Positions 27,472 to 36,902 of a stretch of 64,000 bases of DNA are shown piece after piece. Under the pieces are notes generated by a model, which worked only from the letters and a program-made list of their open reading frames with translations, was not told the origin of the DNA and did not search any database. Position 1 is the first letter of the stretch, and the number at the start of each line of letters is the position of its first letter. Source of the stretch: G963664115 sp965263045 (GTDB lineage: Bacteria > Acidobacteriota > Terriglobia > 20CM-2-55-15); assembly GCA_965263045.1 (NCBI GenBank), contig CBDHGK010000041.1, positions 1,364,001 through 1,428,000 of the forward strand, given 5' to 3'. The position numbers were made by a program, and so were the translations under genes.

Positions 27472-27586
27472 TCTGCCCCTGCATGTGCGTTCCGTGAGCC
27501 TTGGTTTCACGGTCAGGCGACCCTCAACTGCGTGTTCAAAAGGAAAGGCCAGTCAGTTAGAGATGTGACGATGTTAATTTCGAGCC

Positions 27587-27617
27587 ATGAACAGACCCCA
27601 ATGAACAGACCCCAATG
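27587..27617 (+). promoter_or_regulatory. Triplicated def start: two five-codon mini-ORFs leading into def
   Basis: The sequence ATGAACAGACCC is repeated at 27587, 27601 and 27615, a 14-bp period. The first two copies each encode M-N-R-P-Q and then TGA, and each TGA overlaps the ATG of the next copy (ATGA). Only the third copy opens the def frame. Ribosomes starting at the first ATG would have to terminate and restart twice. No strong ribosome site is obvious directly before any of the copies. Confidence 0.6.
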
Positions 27618-28124
27618 AACAGACCCATCGTTAAGTACGGCGCAGACGTTCTCCAGAAAGTGTCAAAACCGGTGGAAAACGTTACCGATGCGGAGGTAAA
27701 GCTCATACAGGACATGGTGGAAACCATGTATGCAGCCCCCGGCGTAGGGCTGGCGGCGCCCCAAGTCGGGGTTTCGCAGCGGATCATGGTGACTGATACC
27801 AGCGCCGGCGAAAAAGATGACAATCTCCTCGTTATTCTGAACCCCGAAATCGTGTCTACTGACGGTGAGCAGTTCGAGGAAGAAGGGTGTCTGAGCATCC
27901 CCGGTTTCACCGAAGCGGTTCGTCGCCCGAAGAAGGTCGTCATACAGGGAGTGGACATCGACGGCAGGGAACTGGTCCTTGAAGGATCTGATCTCCTGGC
28001 GCGGGCTTTCTGCCACGAAATGGACCATCTGAACGGTGTTCTCTTCCTTGATCACCTGAGCTTCATAAAACGCGATCTCATTCGGCGAAAGATCCGAAAG
28101 CTCCTCAAGCAGGATGAATGGTAG
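27615..28124 (+). CDS. def: Peptide deformylase
   Basis: This metalloenzyme removes the formyl group from the N-terminal methionine of new proteins. The 169-residue product contains all three family motifs: GVGLAAPQ (residues about 43-50), EGCLS (metal-binding Cys) and HEMDH (two metal-binding His and catalytic Glu). It is followed by fmt after three bases, the common def-fmt pair. Its start region is triplicated (see 27587-27617). Confidence 0.96.
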   Translation: MNRPIVKYGADVLQKVSKPVENVTDAEVKLIQDMVETMYAAPGVGLAAPQVGVSQRIMVTDTSAGEKDDNLLVILNPEIVSTDGEQFEEEGCLSIPGFTEAVRRPKKVVIQGVDIDGRELVLEGSDLLARAFCHEMDHLNGVLFLDHLSFIKRDLIRRKIRKLLKQDEW

Positions 28125-28127
28125 GCG

Positions 28128-29075
28128 ATGCGTCTCGCCTTCATGGGCACCGCCGGCTTTGCTGTTCCTTCCCTGGAAGCGCTGCTTTCGGACCGACACA
28201 TCGTCAGTGCTGTCTTCACGCAACCGGATCGGCCAAGCGGGCGAGGTCGTAACGTTCACTTCTCCCCTGTCAAAGTAGCGGCGCTGCAGCTGGGTTTGAA
28301 CGTTCAACAGCCGGAATCGCTCAAAGCGGACGGAATCCGGGACACGATCGAAGGCCTCGCCCCCGAGGCAATCGTTGTCGTTGCTTACGGAAAGATCCTG
28401 CCTCCATGGTTGATCGTTTTGCCCCCGTGCGGAATTGTCAATGTGCACGGCTCGCTGTTGCCGAAGTACCGGGGGGCCGCTCCGATCAACCGCGCAATCG
28501 CCAACGGGGAATCCCGAACCGGCGTCTGTACGATGCAGATCGACGAGGGGATGGACACGGGGCCCGTATATTTCTGCGAAGAAACGCCGATCGATCCCGA
28601 CGAGACGGCTCCGGATCTGGCCAACCGGCTCGCGCTGCTGGGTGCACCGCTGCTGGTCCGCACGCTCGACGCGGTTCGGCAGGGAAGCCGGACGCCGGAG
28701 CCTCAGAATAACGCGCTGGCGAGCATGGCGCCCCGCCTCCGAAAACTAGACGGCTATATCGACTGGCGGGAGTCCGCGAAGACGATACATAATAAGGTGC
28801 GGGCTTTTCTACCCTGGCCTGCGGTTGTTGTCGGTTTCCGGGGCAAGACTTGCCGATTGCTCAAGTCGCGGCATTTTCGGGCTGTCAACGGCAGCCGCGA
28901 AGCCGGATCCGTTTCTTTTGCGTCTAACAGATTGACGGTGGGCTGTGGGGATGGCCAATCGCTCGAGATCCAGCGACTCCAGCTGGAAAATAAGAACGCC
29001 GTGTCTGGTGTTGATTTCGCAAACGGTGTTCATCTTGTTGACGGAGACCGGTTCACAACGATAGAACAGCCCTGA
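28128..29075 (+). CDS. fmt: Methionyl-tRNA formyltransferase
   Basis: The enzyme formylates initiator Met-tRNA using 10-formyltetrahydrofolate. The 315-residue product starts MRLAFMGTAGFAVPSLEAL, and has the HGSLLPKYRGAAPI motif (catalytic His and folate site) and the later D-E-G-M-D-T-G-P. The C-terminal domain (from about residue 205) has KVRAFLPWPA. It is the functional partner of def. The rsmB gene that often follows is absent here. Confidence 0.95.
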   Translation: MRLAFMGTAGFAVPSLEALLSDRHIVSAVFTQPDRPSGRGRNVHFSPVKVAALQLGLNVQQPESLKADGIRDTIEGLAPEAIVVVAYGKILPPWLIVLPPCGIVNVHGSLLPKYRGAAPINRAIANGESRTGVCTMQIDEGMDTGPVYFCEETPIDPDETAPDLANRLALLGAPLLVRTLDAVRQGSRTPEPQNNALASMAPRLRKLDGYIDWRESAKTIHNKVRAFLPWPAVVVGFRGKTCRLLKSRHFRAVNGSREAGSVSFASNRLTVGCGDGQSLEIQRLQLENKNAVSGVDFANGVHLVDGDRFTTIEQP

Positions 29076-29103
29076 TCCGGCCGGGCTGAGGATAGACTGA
29101 ACG

Positions 29104-29883
29104 GTGTTGAAAACGATCAACCGCCCCCTGCGGGAGCAACCCGAACTACCGAGCGACGCCAAGGCCAGTCTTTGGGCCCGCATTGCCGTCGTTTCGCTGA
29201 TGATCCTGTGCCTCGCCGTGGCTGGGATGCTCAGTGCGATGACGGCAATGCGCTTTGCCATTCGCGGGCAGGAGATCGAGGTCCCGGATCTGGCAGGTAT
29301 GATTCAGGCCGATGCGGTGCGCGTTCTGACCCCACATGGTCTCGGTTTGGAGCTGGATCGGCGACGATTCAGCGACCGTATCCCGGAAGGTCGGATCCTG
29401 GGCCAGAACCCACCCCCGGGGGCGCGCGTCAAGCGAGACCGCAGCGTGCGGGTGGTGCTCAGCCTGGGTGAGCGACAATTTCCCGTTCCTGGGATTTCCG
29501 GGTCGAGCTTCAGGAGTGCGCAGATTCTGTTGAATCAACGCGGTCTTTCGGTTGGAAATGCCGTTTACTCGCATACCGGTGACGGCGAGCCCTCGACGGT
29601 GGTGTATCAGAGGCCCGAAGCGGGTGACGTGAGCGCCGACGATCCAGCGGTCAACATGCTGGTCTCTCTTGGCCAGATCGATCAGTATTACGTCATGCCG
29701 GACCTGACGGGCCAGGTAGCCGCCGCCCTTGTGATCCGTTTGCGTGCGGAGGGGTTTCGCCTGGGAGAGATCACCTATACCGCGCAGGTTGGCGTCCCTG
29801 CCGACCGGGTGGTCGCCCAACAACCGGCCGCCGGTCACAAGGTATCGAAGAACGAAGTCATTAACCTGGAAGTGAGCCAGTGA
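29104..29883 (+). CDS. Membrane-anchored protein with three PASTA domains
   Basis: The gene starts with GTG and encodes 259 residues. There is one N-terminal transmembrane helix (IAVVSLMILCLAVAGMLSAM) and then three PASTA domains, at about 57-123, 125-193 and 195-259 (for example VPDLAGMIQADAVRVL and MPDLTGQVAAALVIRL). PASTA domains bind muropeptides or beta-lactams, usually on penicillin-binding proteins or Ser/Thr kinases. Here no kinase or transpeptidase domain is attached. The stop overlaps the GTG start of rpe. Confidence 0.85.
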   Translation: MLKTINRPLREQPELPSDAKASLWARIAVVSLMILCLAVAGMLSAMTAMRFAIRGQEIEVPDLAGMIQADAVRVLTPHGLGLELDRRRFSDRIPEGRILGQNPPPGARVKRDRSVRVVLSLGERQFPVPGISGSSFRSAQILLNQRGLSVGNAVYSHTGDGEPSTVVYQRPEAGDVSADDPAVNMLVSLGQIDQYYVMPDLTGQVAAALVIRLRAEGFRLGEITYTAQVGVPADRVVAQQPAAGHKVSKNEVINLEVSQ

Positions 29884-30563
29884 ACGTACAAATCGCACCG
29901 TCCATACTTTCGGCCGATTTTACCCGCCTGGGTGAAGAGATCCGCACCGTCGAGGCCGCCGGCGCCCACATGATTCATGTCGACGTTATGGATGGACACT
30001 TTGTCCCCAATATTACGATCGGCCCTCCCGTGGTCACCTCAATTCGGGATGCAACCCAACTGCCTCTCGACGTGCATCTGATGATTTCGGAAGCCGACCG
30101 TTTCATACCTGCGTTTGCCGACGCCGGGGCCAGCAGTATTACCGTCCATGTCGAGACACTGAAACACCTGGACCGCACTCTGGATCTCATCCGCTCATGC
30201 GGGACCCGGGTCGGTGTCGCGCTCAATCCGGCAACCTCGCTGACCGAGGTCGAGCACGTGCTGGGTCTGGTCGACATGATCTTGATAATGACGGTGAATC
30301 CAGGCTTCGGCGGTCAGAAGTTCATTCCCTACACGGTTCGAAAGATCAGACGGCTCCGCGAGTTGATCGATCAAGCGGGCGTGCGGTGCATGATTGAGGT
30401 TGACGGCGGCATAGGTCTGGGCAACATGGAGGAAGTCCTGCGGGCCGGTGCCGGGATAATCGTGGCGGGCTCAGCCATCTTCAAAGCCGCGGATCCGCCC
30501 GCGGTAATACAGGAAATGTTGGAAAAGGCCACCGTGCTCGGTTATGATTCTAAGTACGTATGA
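29880..30563 (+). CDS. rpe: Ribulose-phosphate 3-epimerase
   Basis: This TIM-barrel enzyme interconverts ribulose 5-phosphate and xylulose 5-phosphate. The 227-residue product (GTG start) has the family start IAPSILSADF, the metal-binding H-V-D-V-M-D-G-H-F-V-P-N, MTVNPGFGGQKFI and the phosphate-binding EVDGGI and VAGSAIF. It overlaps the PASTA gene by four bases. Confidence 0.96.
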   Translation: MNVQIAPSILSADFTRLGEEIRTVEAAGAHMIHVDVMDGHFVPNITIGPPVVTSIRDATQLPLDVHLMISEADRFIPAFADAGASSITVHVETLKHLDRTLDLIRSCGTRVGVALNPATSLTEVEHVLGLVDMILIMTVNPGFGGQKFIPYTVRKIRRLRELIDQAGVRCMIEVDGGIGLGNMEEVLRAGAGIIVAGSAIFKAADPPAVIQEMLEKATVLGYDSKYV

Positions 30564-30597
30564 TCTAAGGGTTTTCCTTGATTTCAAGGGTCGGTGA

Positions 30598-31608
30598 ATG
30601 TCTCGAAAGCTGTGCCAGCATTGGATTGTGGTCGCCTTCCTGTTCGTCACAGGATGTGGCGGATATCCGGATGACATCGATATCGGCGGTGACATCGATG
30701 AGCCCGACCGGACGTTGTTTAATCGGGCGCTTTTCGACCTGGATAACAGTCGGTACGTTCGAGCCCGTCTGGAGTTGAACACCCTCATCAACACGTATCC
30801 GGACAGTGAGTTCCTGCCTCAGTCAAAGTATGCCGTTGCGGAATCATTTTATCAAATGGGCACCCGAGCGGACCTGATCCAGGCCGAGTCTGAATTCAAG
30901 GACTACATCACTTTTTTCCCGACAAGCGACTTGGCAGATGATGCCCAGCTCATGGTGGCAATGACGCATGTTCGGCAGATGGAAAAGGCCGATCGGGATT
31001 CGACTCAGGCCCAGATGGCGGAGCTTGAGTTGAAGAACTTCGTTTCCAGCTATCCGGATAGTCCGCTGTTGGACGAAGCCAAGGAAAAACTGCGTGCTGT
31101 GCAAGAAGTGCTGGCTGAAGGTGTTTTACAGATTGCGAACTACTACTCCACCGTGAGCTCTTATCCAGCCGCCATCGACCGTTACCGCGAAATTCTTGAA
31201 AAGTACCCGGACTTTTCCGGAACTCCGGAGGCCCTGTATCGGCTTGGTGAAAACCTGCGCACCAACGAGGACGAAGGCGAATCGATTATTTACTACACCC
31301 GCGTTATCCGAGACCACCCGTTGTCGGAGTTCGTCGAGGTTTCAAAGGATAGTCTGGCCCAGTTAGACCAGACAATACCGGTCGCGAACCCTGTCGCCCT
31401 GGCACGGGCGGAGACGGCACCCGAGCCGGACGGGAAAGGCTTGCTGGCCCGCGTTTTCGGGATCTGGAGTCGGCGTCCCGACATATCTACCGAAACCACC
31501 GCAGCCTCCATCATCCCGGGTGAAGAGGGTACGGGCACCGGAGAGGAAGGCGTATTCGAGGTTGAAGGTGCCGTTGTTGGCCCGGATCAGCCGTCGGGGG
31601 CCCAATAG
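30598..31608 (+). CDS. bamD: Outer-membrane assembly lipoprotein BamD
   Basis: BamD is a lipoprotein of the Bam machine that inserts beta-barrels into the outer membrane. The 336-residue product has a lipobox (FLFVTGC, Cys near residue 19) and about five TPR-like repeats (SRYVRARLELNTLINTYPDS and so on). The C-terminal 80 residues are low-complexity (GEEGTGTGEEGVFEVEG) and are not part of the usual fold; BamD is normally about 240-280 residues. A strong hairpin follows. Confidence 0.85.
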   Translation: MSRKLCQHWIVVAFLFVTGCGGYPDDIDIGGDIDEPDRTLFNRALFDLDNSRYVRARLELNTLINTYPDSEFLPQSKYAVAESFYQMGTRADLIQAESEFKDYITFFPTSDLADDAQLMVAMTHVRQMEKADRDSTQAQMAELELKNFVSSYPDSPLLDEAKEKLRAVQEVLAEGVLQIANYYSTVSSYPAAIDRYREILEKYPDFSGTPEALYRLGENLRTNEDEGESIIYYTRVIRDHPLSEFVEVSKDSLAQLDQTIPVANPVALARAETAPEPDGKGLLARVFGIWSRRPDISTETTAASIIPGEEGTGTGEEGVFEVEGAVVGPDQPSGAQ

Positions 31609-31655
31609 GCACCGACCGTGGGACAGAAGCTGCGGCGTAACCGGAAAGCGGACAA

Positions 31656-31687
31656 AACTCGGGGCGGCCTTTCGGCCGCCCCGAGTT
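31656..31687 (+). terminator. Hairpin terminator after bamD
   Basis: A perfect 14-bp stem, AACTCGGGGCGGCC and its complement, encloses a TTTC loop. It lacks a run of T after the stem on the plus strand, so it may be a weak or factor-assisted terminator. It separates bamD from the response-regulator and valS genes. Confidence 0.65.
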
Positions 31688-31805
31688 GTATCAGGTTCGG
31701 TCGAACGGTCCTGGGAAATTGAATCGTGCCGGGTCAGCCGGTCAAGCGCTGACCGACCACTGAATTTATTAACTTTTGACTCGTAGGTGACCCCTCCTTC
31801 ACACC

Positions 31806-32417
31806 ATGACACAAACGATTCTGCTCGCAGATGACAGCACGACGATTCAACGGCTGGTGGCCCAGACCTTCGAAGGCGCAGACTATACAGTCGTGTCGGT
31901 CAGCAACGGAGAAGCCGCTGTTCGCAAGTTAGAGGAAATCCGCCCGTCTATAGTTCTTGCCGACACTTACATGCCGGGTAAGAACGGCTATGAGGTGTGT
32001 GCGTTCGTCAAGGAGCACGCCGAGCTGAGCACGTTACCCGTAATATTGCTGGTCGGTGCGTTCGAAGCCTTCGATGAATCCGAAGCGGAACGCGTGCGTG
32101 CGAACGGCCACATCAAGAAACCGTTTGAGCCCCAGGAACTGCTGGCGTTGGTTTCCGGGATGATCGACGACGAGGCCGTGGGGCGGGTCCATATCGAAGA
32201 CTCCGATGACGACATCCTCGGACTGGGCGACCTGTTTCCCCAGCTCGACCCCCACAGCGGACGCGGGGAGCTTTCAGGCGAGGAAGTCGAAGCGATCGCC
32301 AACCGGGTGATCCAGAGGCTTTCCGTCGAGGTCATCGAGGGGATCGCATGGGAGGTCGTTCCGGATATCGCAGTCAGGGCTGTGAGCGATGAGCTGAAGA
32401 AGCGCGATGAAGCCTGA
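31806..32417 (+). CDS. Response-regulator receiver protein with C-terminal helical motif
   Basis: The 203-residue protein has a receiver domain (residues 1-125): the acidic pocket LLADDS, the phospho-acceptor Asp in VLADTYMPG and the conserved Lys in HIKKPF. The usual Thr/Ser position appears to be Gly (LLVGAFEAFD). No DNA-binding domain follows; instead the C-terminus has LSGEEVEAIANRVIQRLS and IAWEVVPDIAV, a helical motif I recall from response regulators of myxobacteria and acidobacteria. Its stop lies inside valS (11-bp overlap), which implies coupled translation with a tRNA synthetase. Confidence 0.82.
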   Translation: MTQTILLADDSTTIQRLVAQTFEGADYTVVSVSNGEAAVRKLEEIRPSIVLADTYMPGKNGYEVCAFVKEHAELSTLPVILLVGAFEAFDESEAERVRANGHIKKPFEPQELLALVSGMIDDEAVGRVHIEDSDDDILGLGDLFPQLDPHSGRGELSGEEVEAIANRVIQRLSVEVIEGIAWEVVPDIAVRAVSDELKKRDEA

Positions 32418-35031
32418 TATCCCGAAGACATACGACTCCCGGGAAGTGGAATCCCGCTGGTACAGTGCCTGGGAATCCAAAGGGTATTTTCGCGCCGATT
32501 CCAATTCAACCGCTCCTAGGTTCGCCATCGCAATGCCCCCGCCGAACGTTACCGGCTCGCTGCACATGGGGCACATGCTCAACCACACAGTGCACGACGT
32601 CATCGTTCGTCGCAAGAGAATGCAGGGCTTTAATACGTTGTGGTTGCCCGGAACCGATCATGCGGGCATCGCGACCCAGAACGTCGTGGAACGGCAGCTG
32701 AGGGAGGAAGGCCTCTCCCGTCACGACCTGGGCCGCGAAAAATTCGTCGAGCGGGTCTGGGAGTGGAAGGCAACGAACGGAGACCTCATCACGAAGCAGC
32801 TCCGACGCATCGGTGTTTCCTGCGACTGGTCCCGACAGCGCTTTACTCTCGACCGGGGCCTCTCTGATGCTGTCCGCGAAGTCTTCGTGCGTCTCTACGA
32901 GGAAGAGTCGATCTACCGTGGGGAGCGATTGATCAACTGGTGCCCTCGATGCAGCACGGCTTTGTCGGACCTCGAAGTTGAGTACGAATCGCTGGAAGGG
33001 AAGCTCTATCACATTCGCTATCCGATCGATGGCAGTCCAGATCGCTTTGTCGAAGTTGCGACAACGCGACCTGAAACGATGTTGGGCGACTCCGGAATCG
33101 CCGTACATCCCGACGACGAACGGTACGCAGACTTCAAGGGCCTCAGCGCGGTCCTGCCTCTGGTCGGGCGCCGCCTGCCTTTCATTCAGGACGACGTCGT
33201 GGACCGTGACTTCGGCACCGGAGTTGTGAAGGTCACTCCGGCGCACGACCCTGCCGATTTTGATATGGGAGTGCGGCATGGATTGGAGCGGATCGGCGTA
33301 ATCGGCGAAGACGGAAAGATTACCCCCGCCGGCGGCGCCTATAGCGGAATGGATCGCTTTGAAGCCAGAAAACGGGTGCTGTCCGATCTGGAGTTGCAGG
33401 GATGCCTCACCCGGATCGAGGCGCATGTCCACAATGTTGGACACTGCTCCCGTTGTAAGACGATTGTCGAGCCATTGCTGTCGACCCAGTGGTTTGTCGA
33501 TGTCCAACCCCTGGCCCGGGAAGCGATCCGGGCGGTGGAGAACGGCGACGTCCGGTTTGTGCCTGCAAATTGGGCCAAGACCTATTTTGAGTGGATGTAT
33601 AACATTCGGGATTGGTGTATCTCGCGGCAGCTCTGGTGGGGGCACCGGATTCCAGCCTGGTATTGCCCCTGTGGCGAGATCCATGTGTCCAGGACCGATC
33701 CCACGCATTGTCCGAAGTGCGGTTCCGAAGAATTGACTCAGGATGAGGATGTCCTCGATACCTGGTTCAGTTCACAGCTCTGGCCGTTTTCCACGTTGGG
33801 CTGGCCCGCGGAAACCGAAGACCTGAAGGCTTTTTATCCGACGAGTCTGCTGGTCACGGGCTTCGATATCATATTCTTCTGGGTTGCCCGGATGATCATG
33901 GCCGGAATCAAGTTCACCGGGGACGTACCCTTCAACGAGGTCTATATCACGGGGCTTGTCCGCGACCTCGAGAGGCAAAAACTTTCGAAGTCGAAAGGCA
34001 ACGCAGGAGACCCCATGCTGGTATGCGATGAATACGGCACGGATGCCCTGCGTTTCACTCTGGCGCGCCTTGGGGCGCCGGGTTCAGACCTCGTCCTGTC
34101 CGACGACCAGTTGGACGGTTACCGTGCGTTTTCGACGAAGATCTGGAACGCGGCCCGATACATTCTCGGGTCCGGGACGGATTCCGACCGCCTGATTACC
34201 GAGAAGGAAATCCGGCTTGAAGACCTTTCGCTGGCAGACCGCTGGATCCTCTCCCGTCAGATGCGGGCCGTGGATGATGTCAACCAGGCGCTGGACCGCT
34301 ACTTCCTGCACGAGGCGGCACGCAGCATTTACCAGTTTTTCTGGCACGAGTTCTGTGACTGGTATCTGGAGATGGTCAAGCTCCATCCGGAGGCGTCCAG
34401 ACCGATCCTGATCCATGTCTTCGAAAAAGCGCTCCGCATGCTCCATCCGTTCATGCCGTTTATCACGGAAGAACTCTGGCAACGGATTCCCCACCACGGA
34501 GAATCGATCGTTGTGGCGCCGTATCCGAAACTGCGAACTGGTTTCTTGGACGAGGATGTCGAACGGAACGCCGTTCTGATTCAGGAAATTATCGTCAAGG
34601 TCCGGAATATCCGCGCCGAGGTCAACGTTGAAGCAAAGCAGTTCGTACCCCTTCGCGTGGCGACAGAGGACACCGACATTCGAGACATGCTCATCCGCCA
34701 CGAGGACTACATGAAACGACTGGCGCGAGTGGAACGCATGGACGTCGTCGCTAAGCTGACGGGGGAACGGGTCGCGGCGCAGGCAGTAGCCGGAGGAGTC
34801 GCACTGGAAGTTCCCCTCTCCGGCGTCATTGATCTTGAAGCTGAGCAAGCGCGGTTGGCTCGTGAAGTTGAAAAGGTCCGGCGTGAAATCAGCTCGCTTG
34901 AAGGCAAGCTGTCCAACAGCAAATTTATCGAGAGAGCCCCGAAGGAAGTCGTCGCAGAGAATCGCCAGCGCCTGGCGGACTATCAGGGGCAGGAGGTCGC
35001 CCTGTCTGAAGGGATCGAACGGTTGCAATGA
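32407..35031 (+). CDS. valS: Valyl-tRNA synthetase
   Basis: This class I synthetase charges tRNA-Val. The 874-residue product has the HIGH-type motif in PPPNVTGSLHMGHML (about residues 44-58), LPGTDHAG, a CP1 editing domain with VATTRPETMLGD, a zinc-like C-x2-C region and the KMSKS-type motif KLSKSKGN near residue 525. A C-terminal coiled coil (LEAEQARLAREVEKVRREI) is typical of bacterial ValRS. It overlaps the response-regulator gene upstream; nadC follows after 7 bases. Confidence 0.97.
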   Translation: MKPDIPKTYDSREVESRWYSAWESKGYFRADSNSTAPRFAIAMPPPNVTGSLHMGHMLNHTVHDVIVRRKRMQGFNTLWLPGTDHAGIATQNVVERQLREEGLSRHDLGREKFVERVWEWKATNGDLITKQLRRIGVSCDWSRQRFTLDRGLSDAVREVFVRLYEEESIYRGERLINWCPRCSTALSDLEVEYESLEGKLYHIRYPIDGSPDRFVEVATTRPETMLGDSGIAVHPDDERYADFKGLSAVLPLVGRRLPFIQDDVVDRDFGTGVVKVTPAHDPADFDMGVRHGLERIGVIGEDGKITPAGGAYSGMDRFEARKRVLSDLELQGCLTRIEAHVHNVGHCSRCKTIVEPLLSTQWFVDVQPLAREAIRAVENGDVRFVPANWAKTYFEWMYNIRDWCISRQLWWGHRIPAWYCPCGEIHVSRTDPTHCPKCGSEELTQDEDVLDTWFSSQLWPFSTLGWPAETEDLKAFYPTSLLVTGFDIIFFWVARMIMAGIKFTGDVPFNEVYITGLVRDLERQKLSKSKGNAGDPMLVCDEYGTDALRFTLARLGAPGSDLVLSDDQLDGYRAFSTKIWNAARYILGSGTDSDRLITEKEIRLEDLSLADRWILSRQMRAVDDVNQALDRYFLHEAARSIYQFFWHEFCDWYLEMVKLHPEASRPILIHVFEKALRMLHPFMPFITEELWQRIPHHGESIVVAPYPKLRTGFLDEDVERNAVLIQEIIVKVRNIRAEVNVEAKQFVPLRVATEDTDIRDMLIRHEDYMKRLARVERMDVVAKLTGERVAAQAVAGGVALEVPLSGVIDLEAEQARLAREVEKVRREISSLEGKLSNSKFIERAPKEVVAENRQRLADYQGQEVALSEGIERLQ

Positions 35032-35038
35032 GTCTAGG

Positions 35039-35884
35039 ATGACGTCCATCGATCTCACGGCACTCGAGGACCGTTTCCTGTCTGCGATCGAAGAGGATCT
35101 GGGTGCTGGGGACGTGACCTCCCTCGCGCTTGTCCCTGAGCGTGCCCAGGCCCGTTGCGTGATCGTTGCAAAGGAGCATCTCATTGTCTGTGGGCTTTCT
35201 GTCGCTCGAGAAATCGTCAGAATCTGTGACGGCGGCGTTCGGTTCAAGAGCGTATCCAGTGACGGCGCCGCCCTCGCCCCGGGAGCGGTACTGGCGACGC
35301 TCGCGGGAAACGCCCGATCCATCCTGGCCGCCGAGCGGACTTTACTGAATTTCATGCAACGGCTGTCGGGGATCGCGACCCGGACCACGGAGTATGTCTC
35401 CGCCGTCTCCGGAAGCCGGGCGCGAATCCTGGATACCCGAAAAACCGTTCCCGGGCTGCGTTTACTGGACAAGTATGCCGTGGCATGTGGAGGCGGCGTC
35501 AATCATCGTGTCGGTCTCTTCGACGCTGTGCTGATCAAGAGCAACCACGTTGTCTTTCACCCTGGTATCGCGGATGCCGTTCGCGCGGCGCGTGCGGAGG
35601 CAGACAGTTCGCTGAAGATAGAGGTCGAAGTTCGGAATTTGACCGAACTGCAGGGGGCAATCGACGGGGCTGCGGATAGTGTCCTTCTGGACAATTTCAC
35701 GGCTGAACAGACGCAGCGTGCGGTCGAAATCGTTGGTGGGCGATTGCCGCTGGAGTCTTCAGGGGGCATAACGCTGGGCAACATTCGCGCCTTTGCCGAC
35801 GCCGGCGTCGACTTTATTTCTGTTGGCGCTCTGACCCATTCAGTCGTCGCGGCGGATATTCACCTACAGATGAACGCGGATTGA
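35039..35884 (+). CDS. nadC: Nicotinate-nucleotide pyrophosphorylase
   Basis: The enzyme converts quinolinate and PRPP to nicotinate mononucleotide in NAD synthesis. The 281-residue product has DTRKTVPGLR, CGGGVNHRVGL, LIKSNH and LESSGGIT, all family signatures. Its stop overlaps the ATG of birA (TGATG at 35882-35886). Confidence 0.96.
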   Translation: MTSIDLTALEDRFLSAIEEDLGAGDVTSLALVPERAQARCVIVAKEHLIVCGLSVAREIVRICDGGVRFKSVSSDGAALAPGAVLATLAGNARSILAAERTLLNFMQRLSGIATRTTEYVSAVSGSRARILDTRKTVPGLRLLDKYAVACGGGVNHRVGLFDAVLIKSNHVVFHPGIADAVRAARAEADSSLKIEVEVRNLTELQGAIDGAADSVLLDNFTAEQTQRAVEIVGGRLPLESSGGITLGNIRAFADAGVDFISVGALTHSVVAADIHLQMNAD

Positions 35885-36888
35885 TGCTGACCTATACCCG
35901 CGAGACCGACCGGAACCTGGATTCGATCCTCTATTCCATGATCGAAAACATGACGGTCCCCGTATCCGGGGAGAAGCTCGCCGCCGATCTCGGAATCTCG
36001 CATTCGCGCGTTGCCCGGCTGGTTGAAAGACTCCGTGGGGAGGGCGTGGAAATTCTGGGTGCTCCGTTTGCAGGGTTTCGTTTGACACGGCTTCCCGACG
36101 TTCTGATTCCAGAACTCGTTCTCGAACGCCTCCACACGAAAACGATGGGACAGAATCTGCTCCATCTCTGGGAGGTGGATTCAACGAACGCTTTCGCTGG
36201 CGAATTGCTGGGTTCAGGCGAAGCCGTTCCGCACGGAACGACGGTGGTCGCCGAAAGACAGACCGCAGGACGCGGCCGTCGGGGAAGACAGTGGGTTTCG
36301 GCTTCAGGTGTTGGACTGTATGTCAGCATCGTCCTCAAACCGGATATGTCCGCAAACCTTGCCCCGCTTCTGACACTCGGCGCCGCTCTGGCCGTACACG
36401 ACTCAATCAGGCGAACGACCGAACTTCAGGTCGACATCAAATGGCCGAACGATCTTCTCATTGGAAGGAAGAAGGTATGCGGCATTCTGTCTGAGATGCA
36501 TGCGGAGCTGGACCAGGTGCGAACATTGATCGTCGGTGTTGGGATTAACGTGAATCATACCGAAATGCCTGGCGCAATCAGGAACATCGGGACTTCACTG
36601 AAACTGGAATCCGGTCATGGCCATTCACGGATCGAGATCCTTGTCGACTTTCTGACCGCGTTCGAAAAGATCTACGACAGTTTTGTCGCGAAGGGGCCGG
36701 TATCGATTACGGCACCGTGGGCAGAGCTTTCCAGTTTCGCATTCGGCCGGACGGTAAAAGTCCACGACGGCGTGCGTCAGATCGAAGGAATCACCGACGG
36801 GCTGAGCGCGTTGGGTGCGCTCAGAATTCGGCAGGATGACGGCGGTGTCGAAGAAGTTTACAGCGGAGATGTGATTGGCTGGGAATAG
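35884..36888 (+). CDS. birA: Biotin-protein ligase with N-terminal winged helix (BirA)
   Basis: BirA makes biotinyl-AMP and attaches biotin to carboxylase carrier domains; with the winged helix it may also repress biotin genes. The 334-residue product has an N-terminal helix-turn-helix (GEKLAADLGISHSRVARLVE), the biotin-AMP loop G-R-G-R-R-G-R-Q-W and KWPNDLLIGRKKVCGIL. It lies between nadC and coaX, a common cofactor-gene arrangement. Confidence 0.95.
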   Translation: MLTYTRETDRNLDSILYSMIENMTVPVSGEKLAADLGISHSRVARLVERLRGEGVEILGAPFAGFRLTRLPDVLIPELVLERLHTKTMGQNLLHLWEVDSTNAFAGELLGSGEAVPHGTTVVAERQTAGRGRRGRQWVSASGVGLYVSIVLKPDMSANLAPLLTLGAALAVHDSIRRTTELQVDIKWPNDLLIGRKKVCGILSEMHAELDQVRTLIVGVGINVNHTEMPGAIRNIGTSLKLESGHGHSRIEILVDFLTAFEKIYDSFVAKGPVSITAPWAELSSFAFGRTVKVHDGVRQIEGITDGLSALGALRIRQDDGGVEEVYSGDVIGWE

Positions 36889-36902
36889 AGAGGAGCGCGC
36901 CG

